A model generated the notes under the pieces. The model had not been told where the DNA came from and did not search any database. It worked only from the letters and a program-made list of their open reading frames with translations. DNA of 64,000 nt from Rugalucina vietnamica. Its lineage: Eukaryota; Mollusca; Bivalvia; Lucinida; Lucinidae. The stretch is taken from positions 5,974,501 to 6,038,500 of the forward strand of contig OZ024869.1 of NCBI GenBank assembly GCA_964017185.1. Reading direction: 5' to 3'. The stretch's first letter is position 1, and the number at the start of each line of letters is the position of its first letter. This document shows positions 56,801 through 64,000 of the stretch, piece after piece. The translations under genes and the position numbers were made by a program.

Positions 56801-58881
56801 GGTAATGGGACCCACGAATCTCAATAGAATGCCTATGATACCAGTAAAGCCGACAATAGCATGTAGAGTCCCTGCCAGCATTAAACTGCCGGAAAGCTGA
56901 AATTCATTACGAAAACATGCCCATATGATATACAGTAATTTTTTTCAGGTCAAAAATCGATAATTTTCGGAGGAAAATTTTTGATATTCTTCTTATTTTT
57001 GCTTGAAAACATTTTCACGTTAGTTATGTACAAGGCAGTGGGTACATTTAAATTCCATTATACTGTACTTTTTTCGAATGTGGTGAAAGTTTTAAGATTT
57101 CAAAAAGCTGTCAATACATAACATTCGGGTCAGAAAGTGGCAATATATACCGTATGTTCATAATACCAATCGCCGAAAGCTGATTTTGAATCTGTCAGAA
57201 GTTTGATCTATGCCAGGGCAGGTAGTCAGCTTCCTGTCCGATCGGACTGCTCATGAACATTATAAACGTAATACCATTTAAACACACATAAACATACGCA
57301 CAAACTATATAGGTTCATTTGCACCAGGTTAATAGCCATCAAGCAATGCTCGATGCAATGAAAATGAGGAGGTCATTGCAGGGGTATGTTATTTTTGAAA
57401 CCGAGCTGTAGTAGTCAAGGTATAGTAAGTAAGACAGCAATTATAAATAGAGATAACACTCACCGCTTTGATATTGAACAAAATAAGGTCTATATCGGCT
57501 TCGTCGTTTACCAAGGCACGTGTAGCATTTTCTGTTATATTCAAGACTGAAGTTGATATGCCTGAAAATAAAAGTTGAAGAGCGTAAACAATTGCGGGTT
57601 TAAGTCAAACATGATTATACATATGACCACGCTATCTAGCAGTACTGCCTACACTTATTCAGAGGTTTTAAACCAGAAAGGAAAACATTTTATACATCTT
57701 TTAGTCAATGATGTGACATACATCTGTGTAATACATGATTGGGAAGAAAAAACAAAATAAAACAGATGTAATATTCTGATATTGGTTTGGAAAAAAAGAA
57801 AATAAATAAAATAAAATAAAAAACAAATAAATAAATATAAATAAATAAATACCTGAATCCTGATTTTTGCTGAGCTTTGAGTTACAAAACGTCGTGTCGG
57901 TGCCACCAAGAATGAGCAGTGGTAATATATAGTCAACTGCTGCACCTTGGAACAATGGTAGTCTGTAAAAATAAGCAAAAGCCTTTTCGAAACACGCGGG
58001 AATTCGGTAAGCTGTATTTCTAGTATTGATTGTAGACTGAACACCAACATACGGTTACCTAATGGAGTAATGGTGAATACTCCTTTGAGGTCAATTACAT
58101 TTTTACACTACAAATAACAAATATATACTTACCTGGTGCCAAGTATGACCATAGCTATTGTTGTGACGCCATTCATGAACAGAGTAGAACTGAACAGTTT
58201 CACTCTGATATCGTCCCTGTTCTCTGCACAGACTGCATCTGCCACCAGCAGTGAGATGACTAGTTGGGTCGCCAAAGACAACAGGGCTTGCTGCAAAATA
58301 AAAACAAAAACGCGGTAACAGGAGACGACATGGAAGTGTGGAGAAATTGGGTCGAGATCACTAGATCTTAAAACCCGAAACACCGGATACAGGACATTTG
58401 CGCGAAGGCTGCACTGGTTTCTCAGGCGCCGTAGTTGATAACGACCTTAGAGCTGAGAGAGACATGCCTTGCTGTCTGGTCAAGCTATAGAGAATTGTGA
58501 CATATATTCGGGTCAACGCTACCTTGGGATGTTTCGGTAAGTTGTCCCGGTCCTTATGTATAATGACTCAGCTTTGCAAAATGTGGAATCAACCAAACAT
58601 TATTATGTCTAAATGTGCTTTGTTATTGGTGCCAAATTTTATATTATGAAACCTTATTTCAATACAAGCATACTGACCTGAAGTCCACAAATGATTGTTA
58701 TATGAATTGGTGGTGTATCTAACACTCCATATATCAGCCCTAATCCCCCTACATCGTGTTTCTCTTCATCATCCTCGTCCACCAAGTTGACCATATCCAC
58801 CTGTACACCCTGATCTGAGTGTGCTCGGGCACCACTAGTAGGTGTAAGTTCATCCATTTCTACAGTTATATGATTTTCCAT
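47337..58881 (-). CDS. SLC23-family nucleobase/ascorbate transporter (12 exons)
   Basis: Exons (5' to 3'): 58678-58881, 58133-58290, 57853-57962, 57464-57561, 56715-56896, 51451-51571, 50839-50995, 49470-49723, 48887-49051, 48216-48324, 47790-47885, 47337-47521. All introns are GT-AG and all phases agree, giving 1,839 nt and 612 residues, the usual SLC23 length. SLC23/NCS2 proteins are plasma-membrane transporters with 14 helices that import ascorbate or nucleobases with sodium or protons. Matches: RLPLFQGAA in TM3, two N-glycosylation sites (NITENAT) in the outer loop, PWFNLPYP, DSIGDYYACAKVSNVPPPP, the signature NIGAIGLTK, SRNMAVLGLSIMLG and LALFLDNTVPG. The first-helix QH motif reads QQ. 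The long intron 5 holds a minisatellite. Confidence 0.9.
47790..47885 (-). CDS. SLC23 exon 11
   Basis: Acceptor ATATTTCAG. Encodes FDKLLGMILGNPMFPGTM and LALFLDNTVP (last helices). Donor GTAAGTG, phase 1. Confidence 0.85.
48216..48324 (-). CDS. SLC23 exon 10
   Basis: Acceptor TTGTTTTCAG. Encodes SSSRNMAVLGLSIMLGIMVP and NYINNTDQPFNT. Donor GTATAC, phase 1. Confidence 0.85.
48382..48616 (-). mobile_element. MITE-A copy 12 (in SLC23 intron 9)
   Basis: Near-perfect copy. The 65-base central hairpin from GCGAAAACAAAGGCGC to GCGCCTTTGTTTTCGC has one mismatched pair. Ends GAGCCGCATCATGAG and CGCGTCACGGCTC. Possible TAAT duplication at 48378-48381 and 48617-48620. Confidence 0.85.
48887..49051 (-). 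CDS. SLC23 exon 9
   Basis: Acceptor CATCTTTCAG, only 28 bp from MITE-A copy 13. Encodes VASRQVFLCTGIFYLLFGLL and TIPYPVLGGASVAMFSALFG. Donor GTAAGAA, phase 0. Confidence 0.85.
49079..49313 (-). mobile_element. MITE-A copy 13 (in SLC23 intron 8)
   Basis: Complete copy with GAGCCTGTGCATGAGAAAAA and CTCATGCACAGGCTC ends. It lies between exons 8 and 9, with its end 28 bp from the exon 9 acceptor. Confidence 0.85.
49416..49440. repeat. (AG)n microsatellite
   Basis: AG dinucleotide run with one GG break, in SLC23 intron 8. Confidence 0.8.
49470..49723 (-). CDS. SLC23 exon 8 (complete copy)
   Basis: Acceptor ACTTAATTTCAG. Encodes GQWGGFGYSTPAFVSCLIA, DSIGDYYACAKV, VNRGIMIEGLC and the family signature GGNIGAIGLTK. 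Donor GTACTG. It is the only one of four tandem copies with a donor and the full exon. Confidence 0.85.
49764..49920 (-). pseudogene. Partial duplicate of SLC23 exon 8 (copy B)
   Basis: Has the same acceptor and the first ~157 nt of exon 8 (with RIPAFVSCLIAKVM and YYTCAKV variants). It then runs directly into the intron sequence of the next copy with no normal donor. A cryptic AGAG-GTATAA lies near its end. Confidence 0.8.
49961..50117 (-). pseudogene. Partial duplicate of SLC23 exon 8 (copy C)
   Basis: Exactly 197 bp upstream of copy B and almost identical to it (STPAFVSCLIAKLM, YYTCAKV). Acceptor intact, 3' half of the exon absent. Confidence 0.8.
50163..50337 (-). pseudogene. Partial duplicate of SLC23 exon 8 (copy D)
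   Basis: The furthest copy, 220 bp upstream of copy C. It extends further into the exon (up to EGLCTFV) but has a 6-bp in-frame deletion and substitutions (YYAYAKV, PLPPFH, RGLMIE), so it is the most diverged. Confidence 0.75.
50775..50812. repeat. (AG)n microsatellite
   Basis: About 18 AG repeats just downstream (minus strand) of SLC23 exon 7. Confidence 0.9.
50839..50995 (-). CDS. SLC23 exon 7
   Basis: Encodes ILISILINWLICGILTTVGA and the loop ending DSPWFNLPYP, a strongly conserved SLC23 block. Donor GTAACA, phase 1. Confidence 0.85.
51451..51571 (-). CDS. SLC23 exon 6
   Basis: Acceptor CTTCTTGCAG. Encodes TSLTFILSLYLAKYNMPVPI and RIIRYPVHKIFS. Donor GTGAGTA, phase 0. Confidence 0.85.
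51572..52539. other. SLC23 intron 5, 3' part, nothing recognised
   Basis: Intronic sequence upstream of exon 6. Short ORFs only. Confidence 0.4.
52540..52725 (+). repeat. Repeat D, fragment 3
   Basis: Reverse-complement match to 44455-44660 (CCCAATAGATGGCCACTCAG, ACATAAAACAATAAA, ACCACCACAGAAGT). In SLC23 intron 5. Confidence 0.6.
52978..55370. repeat. 37-bp minisatellite in SLC23 intron 5
   Basis: About 65 copies of a 37-bp unit, TTTTCTCATTGTGCAACCAT and TACCAGTGTTATCACAC. A 556-bp higher-order block (15 units plus one extra A) is duplicated: CAGCCCTTAAC at 54311 and 54867, CTCAATTGTGC at 54114 and 54670. On the plus strand the unit has no stop in any frame, so all three frames are open for hundreds of codons. 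This is a by-product of the repeat. Confidence 0.95.
55328..55561 (-). CDS. Unrecognised ORF at the minisatellite edge
   Basis: 77 codons. The part outside the repeat (KLGIKAKWIVGIWDLSLELA, KASREELEMRVDQTRFHKRF) has protein-like composition and possible helices. It is on the SLC23 strand inside intron 5 and not part of that protein. Possibly a fragment of an old element or gene; no family recognised. Confidence 0.2.
   Translation of the reverse strand: MKLGIKAKWIVGIWDLSLELAAKASREELEMRVDQTRFHKRFHERNFKGNRDVTDQGSAQSKRKCDNTGNGCTMRKV
55899..56097 (+). mobile_element. tRNA-derived SINE, copy 2
   Basis: Same family as 41523-41784: GTCCCCGTGGCCGAGCGG head, GCTTGCGGGTGTGCCAGGTG, GGGGTTCTCCCGTTTTCTCC and TTGAAAGGGACGTAAAACTG. 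The tRNA-like head is partly deleted, so the B box is missing. Confidence 0.75.
56192..56372. mobile_element. 181-bp foldback MITE
   Basis: Ends GGGGCAAGTTGTTCAAAA and TTTTGAACAACTGGCCCC, with an inner hairpin AAATACACTGTTATTTTTT and its return AAAAAATAACAGTGTATTT. No clear target duplication. In SLC23 intron 5. Confidence 0.7.
56453..56685 (-). mobile_element. MITE-A copy 14 (in SLC23 intron 5)
   Basis: Ends GAGCCGCCTAATTGGAAAAC and CCCACGAGGCGGCCC, with a complete central hairpin. It lies 29 bp past the exon 5 donor. Confidence 0.8.
56715..56896 (-). CDS. SLC23 exon 5
   Basis: Acceptor GAATTTCAG lies next to the end of element B copy h. Encodes GSLMLAGTLHAIVGFTGIIG through PFVQVHWAIAL. 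Donor GTAAGA, phase 2. Confidence 0.85.
56904..57020 (-). mobile_element. Element B copy h (partial, in SLC23 intron 4)
   Basis: ATTACGAAAACATGCCCATA end plus CTTCTTATTTTTGC-type interior. It starts about 7 bp from the exon 5 acceptor. Confidence 0.55.
57464..57561 (-). CDS. SLC23 exon 4
   Basis: Acceptor ATTTTCAG. Encodes the outer loop with sequons NIT and NAT, ending DLILFNIKA. Donor GTGAGTG, phase 0. Confidence 0.85.
57775..57851. repeat. (AAATA)n A/T-rich simple repeat
   Basis: Simple sequence directly at the donor of SLC23 exon 3. Confidence 0.8.
57853..57962 (-). CDS. SLC23 exon 3
   Basis: Acceptor TTTTTACAG. Encodes LPLFQGAAVDYILPLLIL (TM3) and the start of the outer loop. Donor GTATTT, phase 1. 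Confidence 0.85.
58133..58290 (-). CDS. SLC23 exon 2
   Basis: Acceptor TTTTGCAG. Encodes QALLSLATQLVISLLVADAV through FMNGVTTIAMVILGT (TM1-TM2). Donor GTAAGTA, phase 2. Confidence 0.85.
58678..58881 (-). CDS. SLC23 exon 1 (start codon)
   Basis: ATG at 58881, acidic cytoplasmic N-terminus (MDELTPTSGA, VDEDDEEKHD), then LIYGVLDTPP and ICGLQ entering TM1. Donor GTCAGTA, phase 0. Confidence 0.85.
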
Positions 58882-60069
58882 TGTCGTTTATAGAATGTTT
58901 GGTGGTATGATGGCAGGATACAGATTACAATAGCTTAACTAGACTTCAACCCTGCTAGTTCAATTCCGCGAATTCATGACAATGCTATACATAGTTTAAA
59001 ACATCACTCGGATAATTTACATGCGTGACAGTAATAATCCGAATTTTCGCCCATGTTCACATACTAGATCATTGCAGTTGACAACTGAAAAAGAGTGTGT
59101 CTATGCATAACACATTCGCACTAAATTGTATACTATATAACCACATCTTACTGCGAAGAAAATAAAAAAAAAAAAAAAACAACTGAACTTAATCTGACCT
59201 AGACAATTTAAGAATGTATTTTAAACAGATGAAACAAAACACTGTAGTTGTTAATAATATCTAATGTGGAAATAGGTGAGCTCCTCTACGTACACAGATA
59301 GCTAGCTGTGAGGGAAAAATGGAAGGGGTTATGGTAATCAAGTTTCATAACTATGAGACAGATATGAGCTGAGCCTCTGCATGAGAAAACCAACAACATG
59401 CATAGGCGAAAACAAACTGGATGTACACCGTAAAAATGGCAATTGCTTAACACCCATAATCTATTACAATAATAATATAGACCTAAATAAGTAAATATAC
59501 ATTAAAGAATTCAATTAGGCTTATAATTTAGATTTTATGAACGTTTTTTTTTCTGACCGACTCTGAATGTTTTTAATTTTCATGATGATTTTCATTACAA
59601 TGTTTTTTTGACCAGCGTCTGATGAACTGAAGGAATGTGATGATATATATTATTGCTGTTGAATGGAACGATTCCGGAGTAATGCGTCATAGATGCGTAC
59701 CACTTTTTTCTGTTCATAGAAAAATGGTTATTGTGAAGTCTGCCAGTCTGATACTCACAATCATGCACGCATATGATAATATCATGTTTGTTATGGAAGA
59801 CACTATCACGCATGGCACAGCAATTCTTCACGACTGGTTTTTTTAATTAAAACAAGGTTGTGTATCATCTTTACTTTGGTAAAAGTATAAGTCAAAAATA
59901 ATGGTTTACTGATGCACATTTACATCTATGTTCAAATGATTATTATTTTTTCTTAAATGTAAGAAAAAAAATCGTGACGGTGCCCAGATGCTTTTGTACG
60001 TATTTATAATGTTCATGCATGTAATTGTTCTATTCGATTGAAAGACCTAATAAAGATTTAAATAACAAA
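58882..60069. other. Upstream region of SLC23, no gene seen
   Basis: Presumed 5' UTR, promoter and intergenic DNA. No clear TATA box. A poly-A tract lies at 59165-59180 and a MITE-A remnant at 59371-59418. Confidence 0.35.
59371..59418 (-). mobile_element. MITE-A copy 15 (remnant)
   Basis: Only one end survives: GAGCCTCTGCATGAGAAAAC then CATAGGCGAAAACAAA. Confidence 0.6.
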
Positions 60070-60266
60070 AAGAAAACAAAGGCGCAGACCAGTTGTGCAA
60101 TAATTTAACAGCTGTTCAGCGTCTCTGTTTCGCCACACAGATATTTCAATTCCTACATGTATCTTATCATATATATATAGTATATCCGAAATTTCGAGCT
60201 TCTAGACTGCTTCTCTGACTGTACAGACTGCCTTGTGTAGGACCTTGTTGGTCAGAAACCACAATC
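60070..60266 (-). mobile_element. MITE-A copy 16 (ends missing)
   Basis: Degenerate central hairpin GAAAACAAAGGCGCAGACC with return, then TCCGAAATTTCGAGCTTCTAG and GACTGTACAGACTG. Terminal repeats lost. Confidence 0.6.
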
Positions 60267-61320
60267 AGCACAAAAAGGACAAGGGAAACCAAGAGGGCAC
60301 GAGGAAACCAACCTGGAAAACTTACAATCATTGCAAATGGTACGGATGCTCGTTGTCCACCAATTAACCTACTCCGGAGCAGTGCATATTAATGTTTAGG
60401 CCTCTGTTAGAACTGATAGAACTGCAAAAGCCAGACTGCCATTTGGAAAATCCAAGAAAATGTGTAATGAAACCAACTGGGCCATCGCTGGCTTTTATGT
60501 ATGCATGCGATAATTTTTCATTGAAAAAAATGTATACGCAGCATCAATTCAGTTTAGAAAAGTCATTATGCGACAGTCTGCATACTTAGTTTTTAACCCA
60601 GTCAAGGTTGATAACTATGCTGCGTTTTTTGATTGCATGCCGATGGGTCGGACGTCAGACGCTATGACGGCCCCGACTTAAAGCTTTTCAGTGGGTCGGG
60701 GCTGGCCCACTGGAGTTCAACTGGTGTTTTTTCTTTTGTTCCGGAATTCAGTAATACTGTTTGGCGCCCAAGGACCTCCATTGCCGGGGGTAATTTCAGA
60801 CAAAGGAAAATTCCAAAAATGCTATGATTTCAACACTAATTAGTGTAACTTTAATTTTTATATCCAAATATTTATTCCTGATAATGTTCCGAATGCACCA
60901 GTACTTTTGTCTTTATCACTATTCTCTGAACAAGAAAATCACGAAACTCTGCTGTGCGAAAAAGCGAATCTCTTCACTCAGCAGTGTAACGGCCTTAGCC
61001 AAGGTCACGCACACACAGATGCAGTTGTAAAACAATCTACGTACAACCTTATCTAAAACAACCCAGATCGGTCTTCTTACCTAGAGAATGTTTCATTTCC
61101 ACCTTCTCAATTACTCAAATATATAGCATTCCTCACTTGTCTGCTGAATACCCATCCATCCATTCATTCATATAACAAACTCACCCATCCATACATACAA
61201 ACATACATACCGCTCTAAATGTAAAAAAGTGAATGCAAAACGTAAAATGCAATGTAAATATATGTAAATAAGACATGCATTAGTAACCGTCTTACTGGCC
61301 TTACCAAGTCCCTGGCTTTT
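60267..61320. other. No recognisable feature
   Basis: Contains an imperfect GC-rich hairpin near 60645-60710 (GGGTCGGACGTC and related) and short CATA/CATC simple repeats at 61150-61210. No supported gene. Confidence 0.3.
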
Positions 61321-61332
61321 CTTTACTAAACA

Positions 61333-61444
61333 GGATCAGCCCCTTCGATAGTTTCAACCAAGTAATGCACATTCTCGTCAACGGCTCTCTGATACAAGTT
61401 ATCAATGATTTCTGTCCGAATATTCTGATCGCTAAACTTGCTTC
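61333..61444 (-). CDS. Possible isolated exon of an unknown gene
   Basis: Minus-strand open stretch after a TCATCAG acceptor-like site, encoding SDQNIRTEIIDNLYQRAVDE and NVHYLVETIEGADP. It ends at a weak GTTTAG donor or at the TAG within it. Composition is protein-like. It directly adjoins the 3' tail of the LINE, so that insertion may have landed next to or in it. No family recognised. Confidence 0.25.
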
Positions 61445-61454
61445 TGATGAATAC

Positions 61455-64000
61455 ATGATGATGATTTATTAATTTATTATAGTGACAAGTACATATATGA
61501 ATATAACACATACAAAGGTGTAAATGCATATAAATAATACCCAGCCTAACAAGGCTTATCAGTCACTAGTTGTAAATATGTATGATAGAAATGTTTGTAG
61601 ATCAGTGATCATATTTTAACACGGAAAGGAAAATCCACATGAATCTGGAAAATATATAAAATTTATCAGGTCCTTAAATATCCAGATAACGCATCATGAT
61701 ATGCGCAGTTTCAGCGCATCACATATGAAGTGGGCAGTCTTTAAAGTTAAAGCCTTTGAAGAAAATATATTTAAAAGTTTATGATCGTCATTTAAATTTG
61801 GTGGACACACACCACTAATCGCTCGTGTAAAGTCCTGTCTTAAAACATGATATTTGGTACAGTGAAATAGAAAATGTTTTTCACTTTCGACAGTTCCCAT
61901 CGAACACTGTTTACAGAGACGCTCATTTCGTGGGATATGAAGATATCGACCGAGTTCTATTTCGATCGGAAGGCACCCTGCTCTCAACTGGACTAACGCC
62001 GATCGAAGTTTTTTACCCATCATCAGCGTCACGTATTCTTCAGCACCATAGTCATGTTTGATAATTTTATAGTTTTCAAGTTTATTTTGCGATTCTATAT
62101 CGTTTCTCCATTTTTGTTTATATTTTAGCATAAGTTTATTTTTAGCATCCTCTATCGGTATGAGAGCACTTTGTCCGTCGGTAAGGGCTCTAGTATATTT
62201 ATCCCCCAAATCAATAGTTTTTAGAATGTTTTTAACTTCGAAACACCAATTATGTCTACCTTTTAAGTAATCCCATTCGAATATACGTCTGGTTAGCCTG
62301 CTGTTATCTAGTTTTACCAGTCTGTTCCATAGTCGCAGACAATTAACTTGTCTACGTACAATTGGTGGTGCCCAACCCATATCTCCTTGTATAACCGCGT
62401 TCGATGTACATTTATGCACTCCAAGGTAAAACCGAATAATTCTGTTATGTAGGGTGTCCGTTTTAGGGTAACATTTTGCCCCCCAAACACTAGACGAGTA
62501 ATCCATGATAGGCACAAGTTTAGTTTCGTACACTTTGGTATATGACGAATATAATAAATCCATTTTGTTATATAGATTCACAATTAAACTGGAGAATGCT
62601 CTTCCCGCCGATTCGCTCAAAGCATTGGCTGTTTCTGTATAGTCTAGGTGTTCGTTTAATATAATTCCAAGGTATTTATAAGTATCACAAATATCTATAG
62701 GGCAATTACCAAGATGAAAATTGAATACCGTTCTTGCACTATTTGTTTTCCTAAAGTGTATAATTTTTGTTTTATTAATGTTTACTTCCATTCGATTTTC
62801 AACACACCATTTAGTCAAGTAATCCAGCATCAGTTGCAGGTTAACTTCGTTTGGGGCTATTAAAACAATGTCATCCGCAAACAAAAGGATGCTCACTTGA
62901 AAGTTCGTATCGATTTCCACCCCTAGGTCAAGTTCCTTTATCCCCTTAACAAGATCGTCTATAAAGATTGAAAACAGTGTCGGTGAGATAACGTCCCCTT
63001 GTTTTACCCCAGCCGTTATGTTGAAGAAATCCGTATAGCTACCATTCACATTGACAGATGCTTTACATTCAGCATACAAAGTTTTAATGGATTCTAACAT
63101 ATTCCCGGAAACACCAATATTTGCGAGTTTGATAAATAATATGTCCCTGTTCACCCTATCAAACGCTTTAGCCATGTCGACGAAGCACGTATATGTATCT
63201 CGTCCATCGTTTTTACGGTTTCTTATAATTGATGTTAACGAATAAATATGATCTTCGCACGATCTGTCCTTTCTAAAGCCGTTTTGTTCGTCTTGTATAA
63301 CATTATTTATATCCATATATTCAACAAGGCGTTTGTTCAATATGTTCGTATAAAGTTTGCACATCGTAGGAATAAGGCTTATTCCCCTATAATTAGATGG
63401 TATTCTTGGATCATTTTGAGCGTTTTTGGGAATGGGTTTAATAATGGATTTCGCCCAAGGTGATGGTAAACAATGACATGAAAAACAGTCTTGGAAAAAG
63501 GCGTGTAGTAATAAAACGGAACTGTCATTTTTAAAAACTTCGTTAGGAAGACAGTCTATACCTATTGCTTTTCCCGATTTAGCAAGGGAAATAACTCGTT
63601 TGCACTCACTGAAAGTTATTGGCACATTTAAGTCCTCTGATCCTTGAAAACCATCGGATTCATTCGTTCTAAATGTATCGACATTTACGGGTTCCTCTGT
63701 GGGTACTGTATTATACAAGGTTGAGAAATCGTTCTTCCATTTATTTAAAACAGTCCGCTGATCAGTCACAATGTCACCATTCTCAAGTCTCACTTCGTTA
63801 GGAAGATCAGTTTTTGAAGTTGCGCGTCCAAGAGATTTCAGTTTATTCCAAAAATCCTTCGGGTTTTGCGTTTCAGATTCCGCAATGCCGATTTTTATAT
63901 CCAAATCATACGAACGCTTGGCTTTTCTATATTGTTTATCAAATTTGCCGCGCTTCAATTTAAATTCGGCAAGAAGTCTGGCCTTTTCCGCACGATAGGT
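61455..64000 (-). mobile_element. LINE, 3' part (runs off right edge)
   Basis: Non-LTR retrotransposon with an intact RT ORF, a 3' UTR of about 240 bp, and a short (ATC)n-like tail near 61448-61465. The 5' part lies outside the window. It resembles the LINE at 22-26 kb in domain order but is a different family. Confidence 0.8.
61694..64000 (-). CDS. LINE ORF2, reverse transcriptase (partial at 5')
   Basis: At least 768 codons, open to the window edge, with stop at 61694. RT domain: SGKAIGIDCLPNEVF, NYRGISLIPTMCKLYTNIL, QNGFRKDRSCEDHI, FVDMAKAFDRVNRDILFIKL, VKQGDVISPTLFSIFIDDL and catalytic LLFADDIVLIA near residue 365. The C-terminal zinc-knuckle-like module is CKQCSMGTVESEKHFLFHC. The expected N-terminal apurinic-type endonuclease would be beyond 64000. 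No frameshift or stop within the window, unlike the LINE at 22-26 kb, so this copy may be recent. Confidence 0.88.
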   Translation of the reverse strand, partial: TYRAEKARLLAEFKLKRGKFDKQYRKAKRSYDLDIKIGIAESETQNPKDFWNKLKSLGRATSKTDLPNEVRLENGDIVTDQRTVLNKWKNDFSTLYNTVPTEEPVNVDTFRTNESDGFQGSEDLNVPITFSECKRVISLAKSGKAIGIDCLPNEVFKNDSSVLLLHAFFQDCFSCHCLPSPWAKSIIKPIPKNAQNDPRIPSNYRGISLIPTMCKLYTNILNKRLVEYMDINNVIQDEQNGFRKDRSCEDHIYSLTSIIRNRKNDGRDTYTCFVDMAKAFDRVNRDILFIKLANIGVSGNMLESIKTLYAECKASVNVNGSYTDFFNITAGVKQGDVISPTLFSIFIDDLVKGIKELDLGVEIDTNFQVSILLFADDIVLIAPNEVNLQLMLDYLTKWCVENRMEVNINKTKIIHFRKTNSARTVFNFHLGNCPIDICDTYKYLGIILNEHLDYTETANALSESAGRAFSSLIVNLYNKMDLLYSSYTKVYETKLVPIMDYSSSVWGAKCYPKTDTLHNRIIRFYLGVHKCTSNAVIQGDMGWAPPIVRRQVNCLRLWNRLVKLDNSRLTRRIFEWDYLKGRHNWCFEVKNILKTIDLGDKYTRALTDGQSALIPIEDAKNKLMLKYKQKWRNDIESQNKLENYKIIKHDYGAEEYVTLMMGKKLRSALVQLRAGCLPIEIELGRYLHIPRNERLCKQCSMGTVESEKHFLFHCTKYHVLRQDFTRAISGVCPPNLNDDHKLLNIFSSKALTLKTAHFICDALKLRIS

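Overview
This is eukaryotic, AT-rich, intron-containing DNA that is mostly repeats. Spliced genes, tRNA-derived SINEs, a repeat bounded by AGCTCACCTGAGC and CAGGTGAGCG (I recall this type as common in mollusc genomes) and many hairpin MITEs suggest a bivalve mollusc. That assignment is inference. All gene models were read by eye from splice sites and reading frame.

Layout. 1-760: unique sequence with a foldback. 763-6691: 52-bp satellite containing a 2,224-bp higher-order duplication. 6809-11550: 106-bp satellite carrying a palindrome in each monomer. 11.6-16.2 kb: MITEs and a probable first exon of a small secreted protein (minus strand, near 13.9 kb). 16.25-19.48 kb and 42.72-46.91 kb: the two arms of a large inverted duplication. 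Between the arms: a mollusc-type repeat, a LINE broken by a TA-flanked transposon, and the 3' part of a Ly6/uPAR-like (three-finger) gene on the minus strand. The Ly6 intron is filled by about 33 tandem copies of its own last 3' splice site and exon start. Its upstream exon is split by an apparently intact Ty3/gypsy LTR retrotransposon (31740-40024) with identical LTRs and a 4-bp target duplication. 47.3-58.9 kb: a complete 12-exon minus-strand SLC23 (nucleobase/ascorbate transporter family) gene coding for 612 residues, with a tandemly duplicated partial exon 8 and a 37-bp minisatellite in one intron. 59-61.4 kb: little recognisable. 61.45-64 kb: a second LINE, intact in the window and running off the right edge.

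The most notable points are these. (1) Two unrelated genes each show tandem duplication of a 3' splice site plus the start of its exon, one of them amplified into a minisatellite of decoy acceptors. (2) A young gypsy element interrupts a Ly6 coding exon and carries two extra ORFs after pol: a small membrane protein with its own splice acceptor, and a C4C4 RING-finger protein. (3) The inverted-duplication arms act as natural empty/filled site controls that date and define MITE insertions.
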